64,000 nucleotides of DNA from Panicum virgatum (lineage: Eukaryota; Streptophyta; Magnoliopsida; Poales; Poaceae). Below the pieces are notes generated by a model. That model ran no database searches. It saw only the letters and a list, made by a program, of their open reading frames with translations, and was not told the DNA's origin. The translations under genes and the position numbers were made by a program. This document shows positions 23,471-35,110 of this stretch, in pieces (the first letter of the stretch is position 1; the number at the start of each line of letters is the position of its first letter). The stretch is taken from the NCBI RefSeq assembly GCF_016808335.1, contig NC_053150.1, positions 46,899,607 through 46,963,606 of the forward strand. The letters run 5' to 3'.

Positions 23471-25252
23471 ACCCTTTCTCTGAATCAATCTCTTTCCCAA
23501 CCCAAAAAAAAGGTGTTCTATTCTTCTTTGTTCTCATGAACTGTTCAATTTATTGTACTGGTATGATATTTTAATTGGACATTCATTGTGAACATTTTTA
23601 CAATACTTATCCTGTGTTGTCAATAATGAGATTGAACATGCTACTTGACTCATGGATCAAAATTTTAAGTTACAAATTTCAGTTTAATAGTTGATATCTC
23701 TTGCCCTGGTTGTGAACTTAGTGCTGACCGTGCCTGGTCTATGCATGACTTGCATCATATATATTCGTTCAACGATGCGACCACACTTTCGATGCCATAC
23801 ACGAACTGTTTGGCAAGAAATGCAACTGCACTTTAGATGTTGCCATGATATCTGCTTGTGGCTGTAGTAGTTGTAGGTTGTATCTTGTATATAGGGTAGC
23901 CATTTGTTGTTTACTCGCTAATGAGCATGCTTGGGAAAGTCAATTGTTGGAGGCTTAACTTGAAATGCAAAAAGACATTTCTGGCCTTTTCTTCTTTTTC
24001 CTCCCCCCTTTCTCGCCCTAATGCTTTGTGTGGTGAACAGCTTTGGTTCTCGCATGGTGGCGGCCTGGCGGGGATGGATGGATGGTTGCGTAAGAGCAAC
24101 CATTATGCATTTCTGAACTCTCAAGTATTCGAGTCGCTTTATGTTTTATGTATGGGCACAGGATGTCACTTGATATCTGAATAATGCATGTGTTTTTGCC
24201 CTGGTTGTGAACCTAGTGCTGACCTCCCATTGAGTTGCACTAACGACACAAAAAAATCGTATTCGGGCGCGAGACGCCGTCCACAGGGCGTCAGCAAGCT
24301 GAACCGTGCAAAGTTCCAGCACGTGGGGCGTGCTGCATTGGGCGTTAGCCTCCGAGCGAGGCAAGCCTCAGCTAGTGGTTCAACAACGCAGCCGGGCGTG
24401 AGCGTTCTGTCATCACGGGAGTACATTATGCTAGGCGTTGCTGGGGTAGCTTTGTGGGCGACTCGGCGTCTTAAAAGATGATCCAATGGCATCACCGGTG
24501 ATGAGCCATGGGCACGGCAGCATAGCCTCGAGGTTTGACGGGTACACGTACCATAAAAAAAAATCAAGGGTCAACACCACACGCCGCTAGCATGAATGTT
24601 TCCACGCCTTTTGAGTTAGTCAGTTGGAGAGGTGAATTCTGACACGGAGGGGGCTTTCGGTGGTAAAGCAGGTGCACTCGCCACATCAATCTATATATAG
24701 TCTTCTGACTTCCAATTTGGTTCGTTTTCAGTAACGCACAGTACTAGTAAGTGGTAGAAGACGGTCGTGCACACTGCACAGCAATAGCTGAACGAGAACC
24801 TAGCTCGCAGCATTTAAGATCCAAATAAGGTTATACTATACGCTAATAATACAAAGGACCATGATTAGTTGATCTTTTTCGCACCCTTTCAGCTCAATTA
24901 TTTTTTCCAAGGATTGAGAGAGAGAGAGAGAGAGGAGATTCTTTCCCTTGTGCCAACATGTCGATGCATGTGTCGCGGCTCTGGCGTGGATGGACACTAA
25001 AAAACAATATCATGTTGGATTTGGTCTCGCTGTGGCCTGGCCCTCATCCTCCTCTTGCGTGAAACAGCTTTAGGTGTGATTTAAGGATTCTCTGCCGCAT
25101 TGCTGATAGATGCCTGAAAAATCATGCTGCTGCTACTTCTATATAAAAACCGCCACTTGAGCCGTCACGTCGTCCTCATTGGAGGCGATAGAACCGTTTT
25201 TTTTTCTTTTTTTGCATTTTTTTGAGGTGATGGATGGGTCCTCCGTGTTGTG
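23471..25252. other. Intergenic, no supported gene
   Basis: No coding region is supported. A 29-bp segment ttgccctggttgtgaac... at 23701-23729 recurs with one mismatch at 24196-24224. A (GA)n microsatellite lies near 24917-24936. Confidence 0.4.
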
Positions 25253-25255
25253 TTA

Positions 25256-25497
25256 GAGCAAGTATAATAATAGGCTGTAAGCCGGCTAAATGCTGATATG
25301 GAAGAGAGAATGGAGGAGAGAGAGGAGAAGAGGGCTGTAAGCTTACAGTCGACTTGAGCACAAGAACAAAAAAAACTCTGTGAGAGAGATATGTGGGCTA
25401 TATTTTAATTGCAGAGAGCTGACTACTATACGAGCGGGCTGGAAGAAAATTGCAAAGAACCAAACAGCCAGCAGCGGACTGTAACTATTAAATGCTC
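25256..25497. mobile_element. Short MITE with TTA target-site duplication
   Basis: It begins GAGCAAGTATAATA and ends TTAAATGCTC, forming short inverted ends flanked by TTA (25253-25255, 25498-25500). The interior (ggctgtaagccggct, agagaggagaagag, gctgactactatac) matches a very common grass MITE type by recognition. Confidence 0.65.
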
Positions 25498-25524
25498 TTA
25501 GGTGTTGCTGTGCTGTGTGGGGAC

Positions 25525-26013
25525 CAGGGTTTACAAAACCGGTGGTAACCGGTCCGGTTCCGGTCGGTACCAAACCGGCCAAAATTCAAAATTTAAATTT
25601 GAATTCAAAAAATGAAAAATTTTCAAAAAAATCCTAAAAATACTTCAAGGTGCAACGAATCTAATGGTGTCAAATTTTCTCAAAAATTCGTTCGTTTAGC
25701 ATACTTTTCAGGCATTTAAAGTTAAATCAAAAAAGAAAAGGAAAAAAATGAGACGGCCCATTAAGGCCCACTTGGTAAACCGGTCAAACCGGTCGGTATA
25801 CCGTTCCAAACCGGTTACACATGCGATTTTAAATTTAGATTTGAATTCAAACCGGTCTAACCGGCCGGTATACCGGTTCGAACCGGTTGAACTGAGTTTT
25901 TTAAATTTAAATTTGAATTTGACCGGTCTCTACCGGTTTCCGATCAAACCGGTCCGGTATACCGGTACCGGACCCCGCTGATTTGACCGGACCGGTCGGT
26001 TAATTAAATCCTG
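25525..26013. mobile_element. Non-autonomous hAT element rich in ACCGGT
   Basis: The ends are CAGGGTTTACAAAACCGG and, from the other side, CAGGATTTAATTAACCGAC. The perfect 8-bp duplication gtggggac flanks them (25517-25524, 26014-26021). The 489-bp element has many palindromic accggt/ccggtataccgg motifs and no transposase. Confidence 0.88.
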
Positions 26014-26409
26014 GTGGGGACAGCCCACTAGGCCCTCCCCCGCCACACCATAGGAAAGGCTGTAAACAAACCGATCCCATGGTGATGACTCGAATAAGCA
26101 TAGGATTAGTCGGCGGATTAAAGCGGGCTCGCATCGTACCGCCGGAGCAGTGCCGCGTCGTGACCCTTTCTAGAAAAAGGTTGGTTCTCGCGGCATCAAC
26201 CGGCCATGATGGTACCGCAGGACCTTCGCAGAAATCGTGCAGAAGGCACGTCTAAAACGTGGCAATCTCCTGATCTGTCAGGCAAAAAAAGAAGTGTAAA
26301 ACTGAATTCAACAAGATCGTAGACAGTGGAACGTTTTTTCTAAAAGGAAAATAAAAGTTCGTGCAAATTGCAGCATAAACAGTCAGTGTGTGGGTCGTGA
26401 CAGTCTGAC

Positions 26410-26565
26410 CAGGGGTGGTAATGGATAATGGCTCTAATGCTCTCTTCACAATTCTAGATAGCCCTTAATTTTTTAGCTCAAATTTGAATAAGATTAAAGT
26501 CTGATTCTTTTAGAATCCGGCCCTTAGATTATCTAAACGAAAAATTATGACTCTTTACCACTCTG
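26410..26565. mobile_element. Short hAT-type MITE (CAGGGGTGGTAATGG family), copy 1
   Basis: The inverted ends caggggtggtaatgg and ctttaccactctg enclose 156 bp. The interior aligns with the copy at 27381-27538. No target-site duplication is readable, so this copy is older or rearranged. Confidence 0.65.
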
Positions 26566-27372
26566 ACAGGCTTCAAAACATAGCAACAGAAGAGCACACC
26601 TCCAAAAAGGGCAGCTTCACCCTGGTCTGGTGCCCTGGTGGAGGTCGACTACCACCACCTGTTTGCGTGGCCTCACCTGGGCCGCGCCCGGCGCGCGGCG
26701 GAGCGAAGCGAATCAACGGGCGCGAGCGTGAACCGGCCGGCCGGTTCAGCGCGGCAGGTCGGCTGTCCGGTGCACGCTGGCCGAACGCTTATCACGCAAT
26801 CATGACCGCACATATACTAGTCGACCGCCGCCGCCATACATCCCACCTCCCTCCCTGCCTCGTCATCGGTGGATCCGCCGTTAGGTGGCCCGGCCGCCGT
26901 GCCCCCAACCGTCCATAATTTTCTTCTTTTTTATAATTTTAAAATATTGTGTTTATTACTTTATTATTATGACGCACACCTGCTAGCTGGCTATTATTGG
27001 CGCGAGGTCGATATGGCCCACGCGAGTTGGATATACTGACGCGCGGTAAACTGGCGTGTGCCGAGGGGTAAAAAAAAAGTTGACAACCACGGTTTCGGCG
27101 GCGGTCACGTGCGCGGTGGGGGAGGCCTAACGTGCATGAGGGACATGAGGAGCAGGTGCGCGCGTGGGTGGGGGAGACGGGGGAGGAGGAAGCAGCTGGG
27201 CTGGTGCACGCGCCCGTGCCGGTCCGCGGCGCCACAGCTCAGCGGCGTGGGCGGGCGGACAGCGACCGCGCGTACGCGGCTAGGGAGGAGGAAGCAGCTG
27301 GGCTGGAGCTGAGACGGCGCGCGCAGGCGGCCTGGCGGGGGCGGCTCCACCACCCAGGCCAGCCGAAGCGAG
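26566..27372. other. GC-rich intergenic sequence, no supported gene
   Basis: Short ORFs on both strands overlap one another and are explained by GC richness. No domain is recognised. Confidence 0.35.
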
Positions 27373-27380
27373 GCCACACG

Positions 27381-27538
27381 TAGGGGTGGTAATGGGCCAT
27401 GGCCCTAATGGCCTCTTCACAGCCCAATAAAGCCCTTAAAATTTTTAGTTCAAAAATACATATGTTTAGAGCCCGGCCCTTTTAGGGCCCGATCCTTAGA
27501 TTTTCTAGTTCAAAATGTTGGGCCCTTTACCACCCCTG
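27381..27538. mobile_element. Short hAT-type MITE (TAGGGGTGGTAATGG family), copy 2
   Basis: The ends TAGGGGTGGTAATGGG and CCTTTACCACCCCTG are flanked by a perfect 8-bp duplication gccacacg (27373-27380, 27539-27546). At 158 bp it has no coding capacity. Confidence 0.85.
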
Positions 27539-27546
27539 GCCACACG

Positions 27547-28620
27547 ACACGAGCTGACGAGCGCCGCCTTATAATAAGCGGGCGGGCGGCGGGGCCGATG
27601 GTTTTCCGGCTCGGCTTTGCTGCCTGCCTGCCTGCCCTCTCTTTCCCTGCTGGTTTTCGGTCTCGGGTGCGCCGCGGCGGCGGGCCGGTCAGCTTTGGGC
27701 GGCCGCTTGCTTGCTCGCGTAGCCAATGCCCCCCCCCCCCGGTGGAACGTCGTGGCGTGGGCGTCTGTACCGCCCCGCGGTCTGACCGTTTTGCCCCTCG
27801 GTGTGTACACAAGCGTGTCTCGACATTTGTAGGAAACCATTTGGCATCGGACAAACTTTTACCGAGAACCTTTGAGAAAAGAGTAGATGCTGCCTGGTTC
27901 GAGGTAAGGCTCCAGCGCTTCTTACGATCAAACGCTCTCTGCGCAGCATGATCCGACCCCCCCCCCCCCCCCCCCCCCCGCGTTCAAAAACAGAAGTATT
28001 CGAGCTGAGTATAACTCAGCTGATAATGTTTCTTGTGCAATCCATCTTGGTTCACTGTTCAAATTTAAGTTCTCAACTTTATATGGCTGCTCGTATTTTC
28101 TAAATTTATTTTAGAATTTAATCTACGTTATTTTTTAACGCTAGGTAACGTGCATGGTATATCTAGGTTTTTGTGATGACTTCACCAATCTTAAAATTTA
28201 CTGACTCATTTTTAAAGTGCTCACAAAATAAAATTACATACATACTCCTCGCCATCTGTACATTTACCATTTAAAAAAAATAGCACTGCAATGATCACTG
28301 CATGCCTCTTGGTTTGCTACTAATTTTTGCCATGCCAAAATCAAAGCATGTCAAAAAGATTTGGCTATCAATTGGTTCATGCCTACAAATTGGTTATTGT
28401 GACCAAAATTTTGGCAAGTTACTAGAAATGTCCGAAACCTTACAAGAGAAGAGAGTATTGATTGGCACCAAATCAAATGAGTATCTAAATTTTCTGGCAA
28501 CACTTTGACACGCTCTGATTTTGGTAAGCCAATATATTGGCTTGCCATGATTTTGGTTTGGTAAAAATTGGCATCTAACCAATCAAAGCCCGGGCAACCT
28601 AATCAAACCTTGTACTTTTG
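27547..28620. other. Intergenic sequence with a long poly-C tract, no supported gene
   Basis: A GC-rich part (to about 27950) gives overlapping spurious ORFs on both strands. A run of 23 C residues lies at 27957-27979. The rest is AT-rich with no recognisable feature. Confidence 0.35.
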
Positions 28621-28950
28621 GGCCTTGTTTAGTTGCGCCCGTAAAGTTTTTGAAATGGAATCTTTGCACATTTGAAATATTAACATATAGACTAATCATA
28701 AAACTAATTACACAACTCGTCTATAAACTACGAAACGAATTTATTAAAACTAATAAATTAGTCAAGGACACGTGTACTGTAGCAATTTAGTATTTAATCA
28801 CAGCCTAATTAGGCTTATTAGATTCATCTCACAATTTACAAACAAACTATGTAATTTATTTTTTATTTTGTCTAAATTTAATACTCCATGCATGTAAATT
28901 TTTTTTTCGAAGTAATAGTTTTGAAATTTTAAATTTTGCTGCTAAACAAG
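28621..28950. mobile_element. MITE of the GGCCTTGTTTAG type
   Basis: The sequence starts ggccttgtttag and ends gctaaacaag, with the internal gtactgtagcaatttag block typical of a very abundant grass MITE. Similar elements lie at 32211-32526 and 39619-39860. The target-site duplication is not clear in this copy. Confidence 0.6.
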
Positions 28951-29379
28951 TCTCGGTGAAAACCCAACCAATGTATCATAGGCCCAACCAAATCATAACC
29001 GTCCAACCACCGTACGCAGAGTCTATCTACGGACTACCACCGCCATCCCAGCCGTGTCCCGCATCCAGGAATACGCACCCGCTTGCATCACGGCCCCCCG
29101 TGCTGCACGCCTTTCCTTCCTTTCGAAGAAAAAAAGGGGGCCGTGTCGCAACAATCGCTAGTGGCGCGTCTCGGAGACGGAAAAGTCCGGCTCCTCCTCT
29201 CGCTCTGGCCGAGTCCACCCGACGATTCAACGGCCGCGGCAGGGGCCAGGGGCAGCACCGCCATTTCGCGCCGCGACAAGGGGGCGGGGGAATAACCCCG
29301 CCGGGGCGGACGTCGCCGTCGCGCGCCGGCCCGGCGGGGGGACGCGTACGCCGCCCGTCTCCTCCCTTCCTCCCCGCGC
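28951..29379. promoter_or_regulatory. Upstream region of the A20/AN1 gene
   Basis: The 430-bp region becomes strongly GC-rich toward the gene. No specific factor site is claimed; the TATA-like box is listed separately. Confidence 0.35.
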
Positions 29380-29389
29380 GATAAAAAGG
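29380..29389 (+). promoter_or_regulatory. TATA-like box of the A20/AN1 gene
   Basis: The motif gATAAAAAGG stands alone in a GC-rich region about 200 bp upstream of the start codon. This would place transcription start near 29415 and give a 5' UTR of about 170 nt containing the CT repeat. Confidence 0.55.
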
Positions 29390-29532
29390 AGCCCCCCTCC
29401 CCGGCCTCGCCTCCCCCCCAAACCCATTTCCTTCCTGCCTCCACGACCCAGCCCAGGCCCGGCGGTGCCTCTCCCTCTCGTCTCCGGATCGGCAAGAGCC
29501 CAGCTGCTGCCGGATTCACACGACACCTCGTC

Positions 29533-29533
<1 letters not shown>

Positions 29534-29581
<48 letters not shown>
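29534..29581. repeat. (TC)24 microsatellite in the 5' UTR
   Basis: This is an uninterrupted TC dinucleotide run of 48 bp that ends five bases before the start codon of the A20/AN1 gene. CT-rich leaders are common in plant genes; this one is likely to vary in length between individuals. Confidence 0.9.
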
Positions 29582-29583
<2 letters not shown>

Positions 29584-29586
29584 CCC

Positions 29587-30093
29587 ATGGCGCAGCGCGA
29601 CAAGAAGGTGGAGGAGCCGACGGAGCTGCACGCGCCGGAGCTCACGCTCTGCGCCAACAGCTGCGGCTTCCCGGGCAACCCGGCGACCAAGAACCTCTGC
29701 CAGAACTGCTTCCTGGCCGCCTCGGCCTCCGTGTCGCCGCCGTCGCCCTCCTCCTCCTCGTCGCCCTCGCCGGCGGTGTTCGACAAGCCGCGGCCGGCGG
29801 CCGCCCCTCCCGCCGTGTGGCCGCCGTTCCCCGCGGCCGCCGACCGGCCCCCGGCGGGCCCCGCGGAGTCCCCCTCCAAGGCGCCCCGGACGTCGTCGTC
29901 GGTCAACCGGTGCCACAGCTGCCAGAAGCGGGTCGGGCTGACGGGGTTCCGGTGCCGCTGCGGCGAGCTCTTCTGCGGCGCGCACCGGTACTCGGACCGC
30001 CACGACTGCGGCTACGACTACAAGGGCGTCGCCCGGGACGCCATCGCCCGGGAGAACCCCGTCGTGCGCGCCGCCAAGATCGTCAGGTTCTGA
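29587..30093 (+). CDS. A20/AN1 zinc-finger stress-associated protein (SAP)
   Basis: An intronless frame of 168 codons starts at ATG 29587 (context cccATGGCG). The A20 finger has C22-x3-C26-x11-C38-x2-C41. A Pro/Ser/Ala-rich linker of about 60 residues follows. The AN1 finger has C109-x2-C112-x10-C123-x1-C125-x4-C130-x2-H133-x5-H139-x1-C141, so all ligands are present. Length, lack of introns and the C-terminal [12 protein letters not shown] match the plant SAP family, in which A20/AN1 proteins bind ubiquitin or act as E3 ligases and modulate drought, salt and cold responses. It is most like a rice SAP beginning MAQRDKK, but I do not assign a number. It seems intact. The linker is GC-rich, which also produces spurious antisense ORFs. 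Confidence 0.95.
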   Translation: MAQRDKKVEEPTELHAPELTLCANSCGFPGNPATKNLCQNCFLAASASVSPPSPSSSSSPSPAVFDKPRPAAAPPAVWPPFPAAADRPPAGPAESPSKAPRTSSSVNRCHSCQKRVGLTGFRCRCGELFCGAHRYSDRHDCGYDYKGVARDAIARENPVVRAAKIVRF

Positions 30094-30618
30094 GAGCTGG
30101 GGAGCACCGGAGGAGACCACGCAGCTCAGCTCCACGCCGATCGTCGATCCATCTCCCGCGCTCCGGAATCCCCTCTCTGTTTTTCTCTTTTCTTCCCTTT
30201 TTACAAAAGTTTAAAAAGGTGATTGGTCGAGGTGCTATCATCATGCTGTTCTTGAGAATTCCACAAAGTAGAAGAAGAAGATGATGATCAAGGAAAAAGG
30301 AGGAGCGGATCATGGCAAATCATGATGAAGGAAAAAGGGGATCGAGAGCACAGTGCGATGATAATGTTGTTGTAGCGGTGGTTGGGGGTGGAGATAGGGG
30401 TCGGTTTGGTGTGTTGTCCTACTACAAATCACAATCTTCTATTAAATTTTCCTTCCATCTCTCTCTGTATAAACTAAATTATAATTGGAATCTCCCTATT
30501 GCCCAGCTCGAGCTACAGCTACTCCTTGTTTATTTATTTATTCCACTGGCTGTGATTTGCCATGACAGCTGAGCCATTGGTGTTTGTGGTGCTCTGTTGT
30601 GGTTGGACGGATTGGTTC
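30094..30618 (+). other. 3' UTR and downstream flank of the SAP gene
   Basis: Sequence after the TGA stop turns from GC-rich to AT-rich. No further gene is visible before the hAT MITE at 30627. The polyadenylation site is not determined. Confidence 0.4.
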
Positions 30619-30626
30619 ACCTCACC

Positions 30627-30861
30627 CAGGGTTCACCATTTCGTTTTTCGGTAGAATCCCGGTGATCGGCGGAAACGGAATTCCGTTCCGGAATTTCGGT
30701 GAATTTCGGCGAATTTCGGTGGATTTTGGACGAAATTTGTTGAATTTTGAATTTTGAAACGAAATATATCGAAAAATACCGAAATTTCGGATCCCGGTAA
30801 CTAGCGGAAACGGAAAAAAAACCGAAATTTCGGCGAAATTTCGCCGAAAAGTTAAACCCTG
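30627..30861. mobile_element. Non-autonomous hAT element rich in CGAAATTTCG
   Basis: The ends are CAGGGTTCACCATTTCG and, from the other side, CAGGGTTTAACTTTTCG. They are flanked by the perfect 8-bp duplication acctcacc (30619-30626, 30862-30869). The 235-bp interior consists largely of palindromic ccgaaatttcgg-like motifs. Confidence 0.88.
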
Positions 30862-30869
30862 ACCTCACC

Positions 30870-31398
30870 TCACCCTCCCAGCCTGTTGATGATTGGTACG
30901 TGCACTTGGGTATTGCCGTCCGTCTAACCCCATCCTTTTCCATTGTTTTTGTAGAGTCGTCATTGCGTCCTTGAGCTTATCTTCTCCTCTAGGCGCCGAG
31001 TACGAATTTGTACAGTAGTTGGGTGGAAAAAGGCGTGACCGAACCCAGAGAGGAAAGGTCCGAGCAGCCGAGCATTATTTCACAAAAAAAATGGAAACAA
31101 AGAAAGAAAGGTCCGAGCATCCATCAATGATTTTTGTTCAACAGGGGAGAGGCCTATCATCTCTCTTTAGGTGGTGGTGTGGGTGCGGCAGCGGCGACGG
31201 CGATGCGGTGGGCAGCTGTGTTCGGCTTGTGGTCACAGGTCTGCTCTCGGCTGGAGCTGTACCCGATCCGCCACCCATCTCCACCGGCCACCGCCGCGTA
31301 CCCGTCCACTTGCCGCGACGCGCGGGCCGGGCCGGCCCGGGCAGCATCGTCCAGCCGCGAGCGCGGCGCCACAGGTCGGCTGCCAGCCGCGGCTGCCG
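30870..31398. other. Intergenic GC-rich sequence, no supported gene
   Basis: Overlapping short frames on both strands have no recognisable product. Confidence 0.3.
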
Positions 31399-31755
31399 TT
31401 TTTTTTATTCTGCTATATTTTATCTTAGTGTCTTTCATCTGGGTACAGTTGTAATATTTGTTCATACACACACTCCACACATGTACGCTACACACACCAC
31501 TCATATATAAACAGATCTACAACTACACATAGATCTAAATCGCGTTTTTATTGAGATCACCGGAATCCACCGACTCTATAGACGACGGGTGCGTTGTAGT
31601 CCTTTTATGGTTTCACGTGTGAGAGACCGCAGACTTTAACTGAAAACTGGGGAAAAACGCTTGCCACATCCGGTAATTCGTCCCAAACTGGAATCGAACC
31701 CGGGCGGGTGGCCTTCACCACGGGAGCGCACACCACCGCGCCACGCGGTCCAGGC
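31399..31755 (-). mobile_element. tRNA-derived SINE (minus strand)
   Basis: Read on the minus strand, the head has ggaccgcgtggcgcggtgg (A-box-like) and the B box ggttcgattcc (complement at 31690-31700). An unrelated body follows, and it ends in an A-rich tail (complement of tttttttt at 31399-31406). Layout and B box match a grass SINE. Target-site duplication not found. Confidence 0.55.
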
Positions 31756-32207
31756 TAGATCGGAACGGGACGGCGGGCCAGGGATCTCCCTTTCGCCCGA
31801 GGGCCGAGCTTTCCTTCCCCGCTAGCGCCCGTGACGACGACGCTCGCCGGCTAGCTAGCTTCTTCCTCTCCGGTCGCGTATGGCTGGCGGCGGCTGGGCC
31901 TCCGGCTCCGAGCCGCGTCCGGGGGTTCACCGCCCTCGACGGTGACGGCCCTGCCCTGACGACGGGATGTTTGCAGAGATCAGTCAGGAATCACGTGACG
32001 GGCACACTGTTATCGACTTGTCCCGGTCGCCACAGTAGAAAGTTTCAGGAACGTGGTGACGGTGGAGGATGGTCCGTGGCCGGGAGAGAAGGACCGAGCT
32101 AGTTGTACGATTGACTGTTCATGGGCCACGGGGAAAACCTCTCTTTCTTATCGTGCTCGGATCAAGGACGATCGGTAGTCACTCCAAATTAAAAAAAAAA
32201 GCTTAAT
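31756..32207. other. Intergenic, no supported gene
   Basis: No frame with recognisable similarity is present. Confidence 0.3.
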
Positions 32208-32210
32208 TGA

Positions 32211-32526
32211 GGTCCTGTTTGGTTACTCCAATAGCATGAATAGCACAAAATTTGACCAATAATTAAAGGTATTAAATAAAGACAGTTTACAAAACTAACT
32301 CCATAACTTCTGCGCTACTTCGCAAGACAAATCTAATGAAGCCTTTGACCGCACGATTAAAGATTGGTTACTGTAGCATCACTGTAGTCAATCATCGATT
32401 AATTACAGTCATTAGATTCGTCACGAAAAGTTACACTCATCCATAAATAGATTTTGCAAATAAACTCCGTTTAGTGCTTCATGCAGGCAAAATTTCTTTT
32501 TATGCTAGTGTCATCCAAACGGGGAC
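32211..32526. mobile_element. MITE of the GGTCCTGTTTGG type
   Basis: The inverted ends ggtcctgtttgg and ccaaacggggac are flanked by TGA on both sides (32208-32210, 32527-32529). The interior has the gtagcatcactgtag and ttagattcgtc blocks shared with the related grass MITEs at 28621 and 39619. Confidence 0.75.
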
Positions 32527-32529
32527 TGA

Positions 32530-33677
32530 GACGTTCAGTACAATGATTGGGACCGAGATCAGAGGCTGGATTGGAGTCACACCGGTTGATGCGCCACACG
32601 GCCTTTCGGACAGCCCCAAAGAGCAGGTTCGCCGAACCTTTGCTGTTGCTTGACATCTCCATCCAGTTTCGCGCTCTGTCCAGCGGGGCATCATCTTTCT
32701 CTGGCATCTTCAATTGGAGGCCAGTTTCCACTGCATTTTCTCCGGTGTTAGGAGAGGTGTGGCTCGGTGCAATGGAACTTTTTGATCAGGTGAATGGGTC
32801 GTAGGCTGATTGCCAAGGCTGCCGAGATCATGCTAGAAACTGCATGAACAAGTAGTACGCGCGCACTTCTGAAGGAAGAAACGGAGGGAAAGCCGGCGTC
32901 TATGGACAGGGAGATTAGCTTTGGCTCCTTGCAATCCTTTAAGCCCACCTAAACCCACCCGTGCTCGATTTTCTTTTATGGATGGGCATTTTATGGATGA
33001 GTTTCATTGCTGCCGAAATCGTGATGTTCCCCAATCTCTTTATGAGCATTTTTTTTACTTATTCATTTCAATTCTGAAATACAAGCAATGAATTATATGA
33101 TGACAAAGGAAAAGGGACCAATTTAAGCTAGTTATGTTACTCTTTTGCAATCATTCAAGGCTTCAGCGACCGTCCCTAAAAAGAGGGATTGCACTGCCAA
33201 TGAGTATGAGTACATGATTTCATAAAGTTTATGGCATTCGGTGGTTGTTTTATTATCTTCCATGACTAAAAGGCATGAAAAGAAAGCCAACCAAGCACAC
33301 CTCACTTTAAACATGATAAGAAAATAGAGTGTATGCCTCTCAAGTGGGTGAAATTTGCATTGTGTAAAGGTTGAACTTGTTATCATGATGCAATGCATGT
33401 ACTACGTTTGTTTCCTGTTAAAACCATCTTGTCAGAATAAAGAAGGAAACGAATCCTATGTATGCTTATTTTGTTCTCATTTCCAATAGCAAGGATTCAA
33501 CAGATGCAAAGTAATGTCATATCGTTCAACACAACGATGAACTGGGGACAATGACCCACACCTTACCACAAAGAAATTTCAAACAAATTGCTACTTTATC
33601 ATAACCCAACACGTTGAAAACATGGTGTGCTTGCATTTTGCATATACTTACCCACGATAGCACTCAATCACTTTGCA
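32530..33677. other. Intergenic; possible gene fragment near 32540-32730 (minus)
   Basis: A minus-strand frame of 86 codons (32731-32471) has non-biased composition and could be a captured or decayed exon, but I do not recognise it. The rest is AT-rich and featureless. Confidence 0.25.
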
Positions 33678-33685
33678 GTTTGCAT

Positions 33686-33854
33686 CAGGGGCGGATCTAA
33701 GGGGGGATCAAGCCCCCCCCCCCCCTCCTAAGATCAATGAATACCCCTAGGCCACCCTTCTCTATTTGTTGGATAAAAGAATGAAGAGGAAGAGAAGGAA
33801 GAATAATAGAGGGGAGATGAGCCCCTCTACTTGTATGTGGCTAGATTCGCCACG
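33686..33854. mobile_element. Short hAT-type MITE (CAGGGGCGGATCTA)
   Basis: It starts CAGGGGCGGATCTAAG and ends CTAGATTCGCCACG. The 8-bp flanks gtttgcat (33678-33685) and gcttgcat (33855-33862) match at 7 of 8 positions. It includes a run of C residues at about 33712-33725. Confidence 0.7.
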
Positions 33855-33862
33855 GCTTGCAT

Positions 33863-35102
33863 GACAATTATGATGGTCCTTGCGTCCTTAGTGTGGTGTT
33901 ACTTATGCTCTCATTAAGTGTCGCCTAAATGTAAGTGGTGGATCTGTTAGAGAACACAATAAAATAGAAAAAATACTTATATTAGATTCTATTACTCATA
34001 ACATAGTACCAAGTACAGAAGTTTGTGACATCTGATTCCAAGAACCTAGAACTTGTTACACATTTTTGCTGAGGCAAAGAATATTGACTATACCTGTTTT
34101 GCTTTTTTTTTTGAAACGAAATATACCTGTTTTGCTATGCTTGTGGCAAATGTAAGAACCCCCCCCCTCTCTAAAATCGCATTGCTGTTTCGAAAAGCCA
34201 AACAAGTAAAGATGCAGCAAGCTAGAAATGGCTACGAACAAATTGCTTCCGTTTTATTTCTCGTTCAGTTTTGGGTTAGCACCAATACCATAGTAGAGAG
34301 AGCCCAACACGTCCCAGGCTTTGAGCCCATTCGAACCCAGCACGTCCATTCGAGGTCTGGCCCACTTTTTTTTTGTTGGGTGGGCTGCGGTGCCCGAGCT
34401 CCGGCGGCCTGGCCCAGTTGGTCAACAGAAAATGGGCGGCACAGTTGGTCACTCCCGACATCAGCCATCCAGCAGCCCAAGCGATCCGCGCGGCTCCTCC
34501 CACGCGAGAACAAGACGTGGGTTGGTCGCCGTGGCCGCACGGGCGTCTCACCGGCCACGGCAAACGCTGCTCGGTCCGGCCGCCTGTGGATGACGCCGGC
34601 AGGCAGCCGCGCGGCTCGGCGCACGGGCAGTCGGGCACGGTCTCGCTCCTCTCTCCTCCGTTCTAGGCGGTAGGTGACTGGGTGGGTGTGCGCGTGCCGC
34701 GCGCGCGGGCCGCCGATAGAGTACCTCCGCGCCGGCACCAGTGCCCGCTGCCCGGTGCGCGCGGACCACGAGACGTGTGGTGCCTGCTGGCTGCTGCGCG
34801 GACCACGATTGGTAGCCTGTAAAGGCGCGGGAAAGGCTGCCCGGCTTGCGGCACGCGCGCGCGATCGATCGCCGTGCCGCCGTGCCGGTGCCTCTCACCG
34901 GACCAGGACCACGGCCCGGGCCGGTCCGCTCTACTGGAAACTGAACGGCACGAGCACGACTGCTGGACCAAAGTCTCGTCGTCAGAGCTCTGTGAAATCG
35001 ATGCGAAGATGGGCCATGGTAATCGGTAATGCTGCAGCATGCATGGGGCCGGCCCGGGATGCATGCGTCTTGGCGCCCATACTGAACTCGACTGCGGCAA
35101 AA
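33863..35102. other. Intergenic, no supported gene
   Basis: The GC-rich part 34360-35100 gives long overlapping ORFs on both strands with no domain and no conserved start. I regard them as compositional. Confidence 0.35.
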
Positions 35103-35110
35103 GGGACGCC

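Noticed and set aside
27505..27951. Overlapping ORFs of about 110 codons on both strands
   Set aside because: Open in four frames in a GC-rich stretch; no similarity recognised.
29088..30135. Two long antisense ORFs (about 270-300 codons) over the SAP gene
   Set aside because: They mirror the GC-rich coding sequence and the CT repeat (giving RERERE runs) and have no domain.
31680..31755. Possible tRNA on the minus strand
   Set aside because: B box present but no cloverleaf; the layout fits a SINE.
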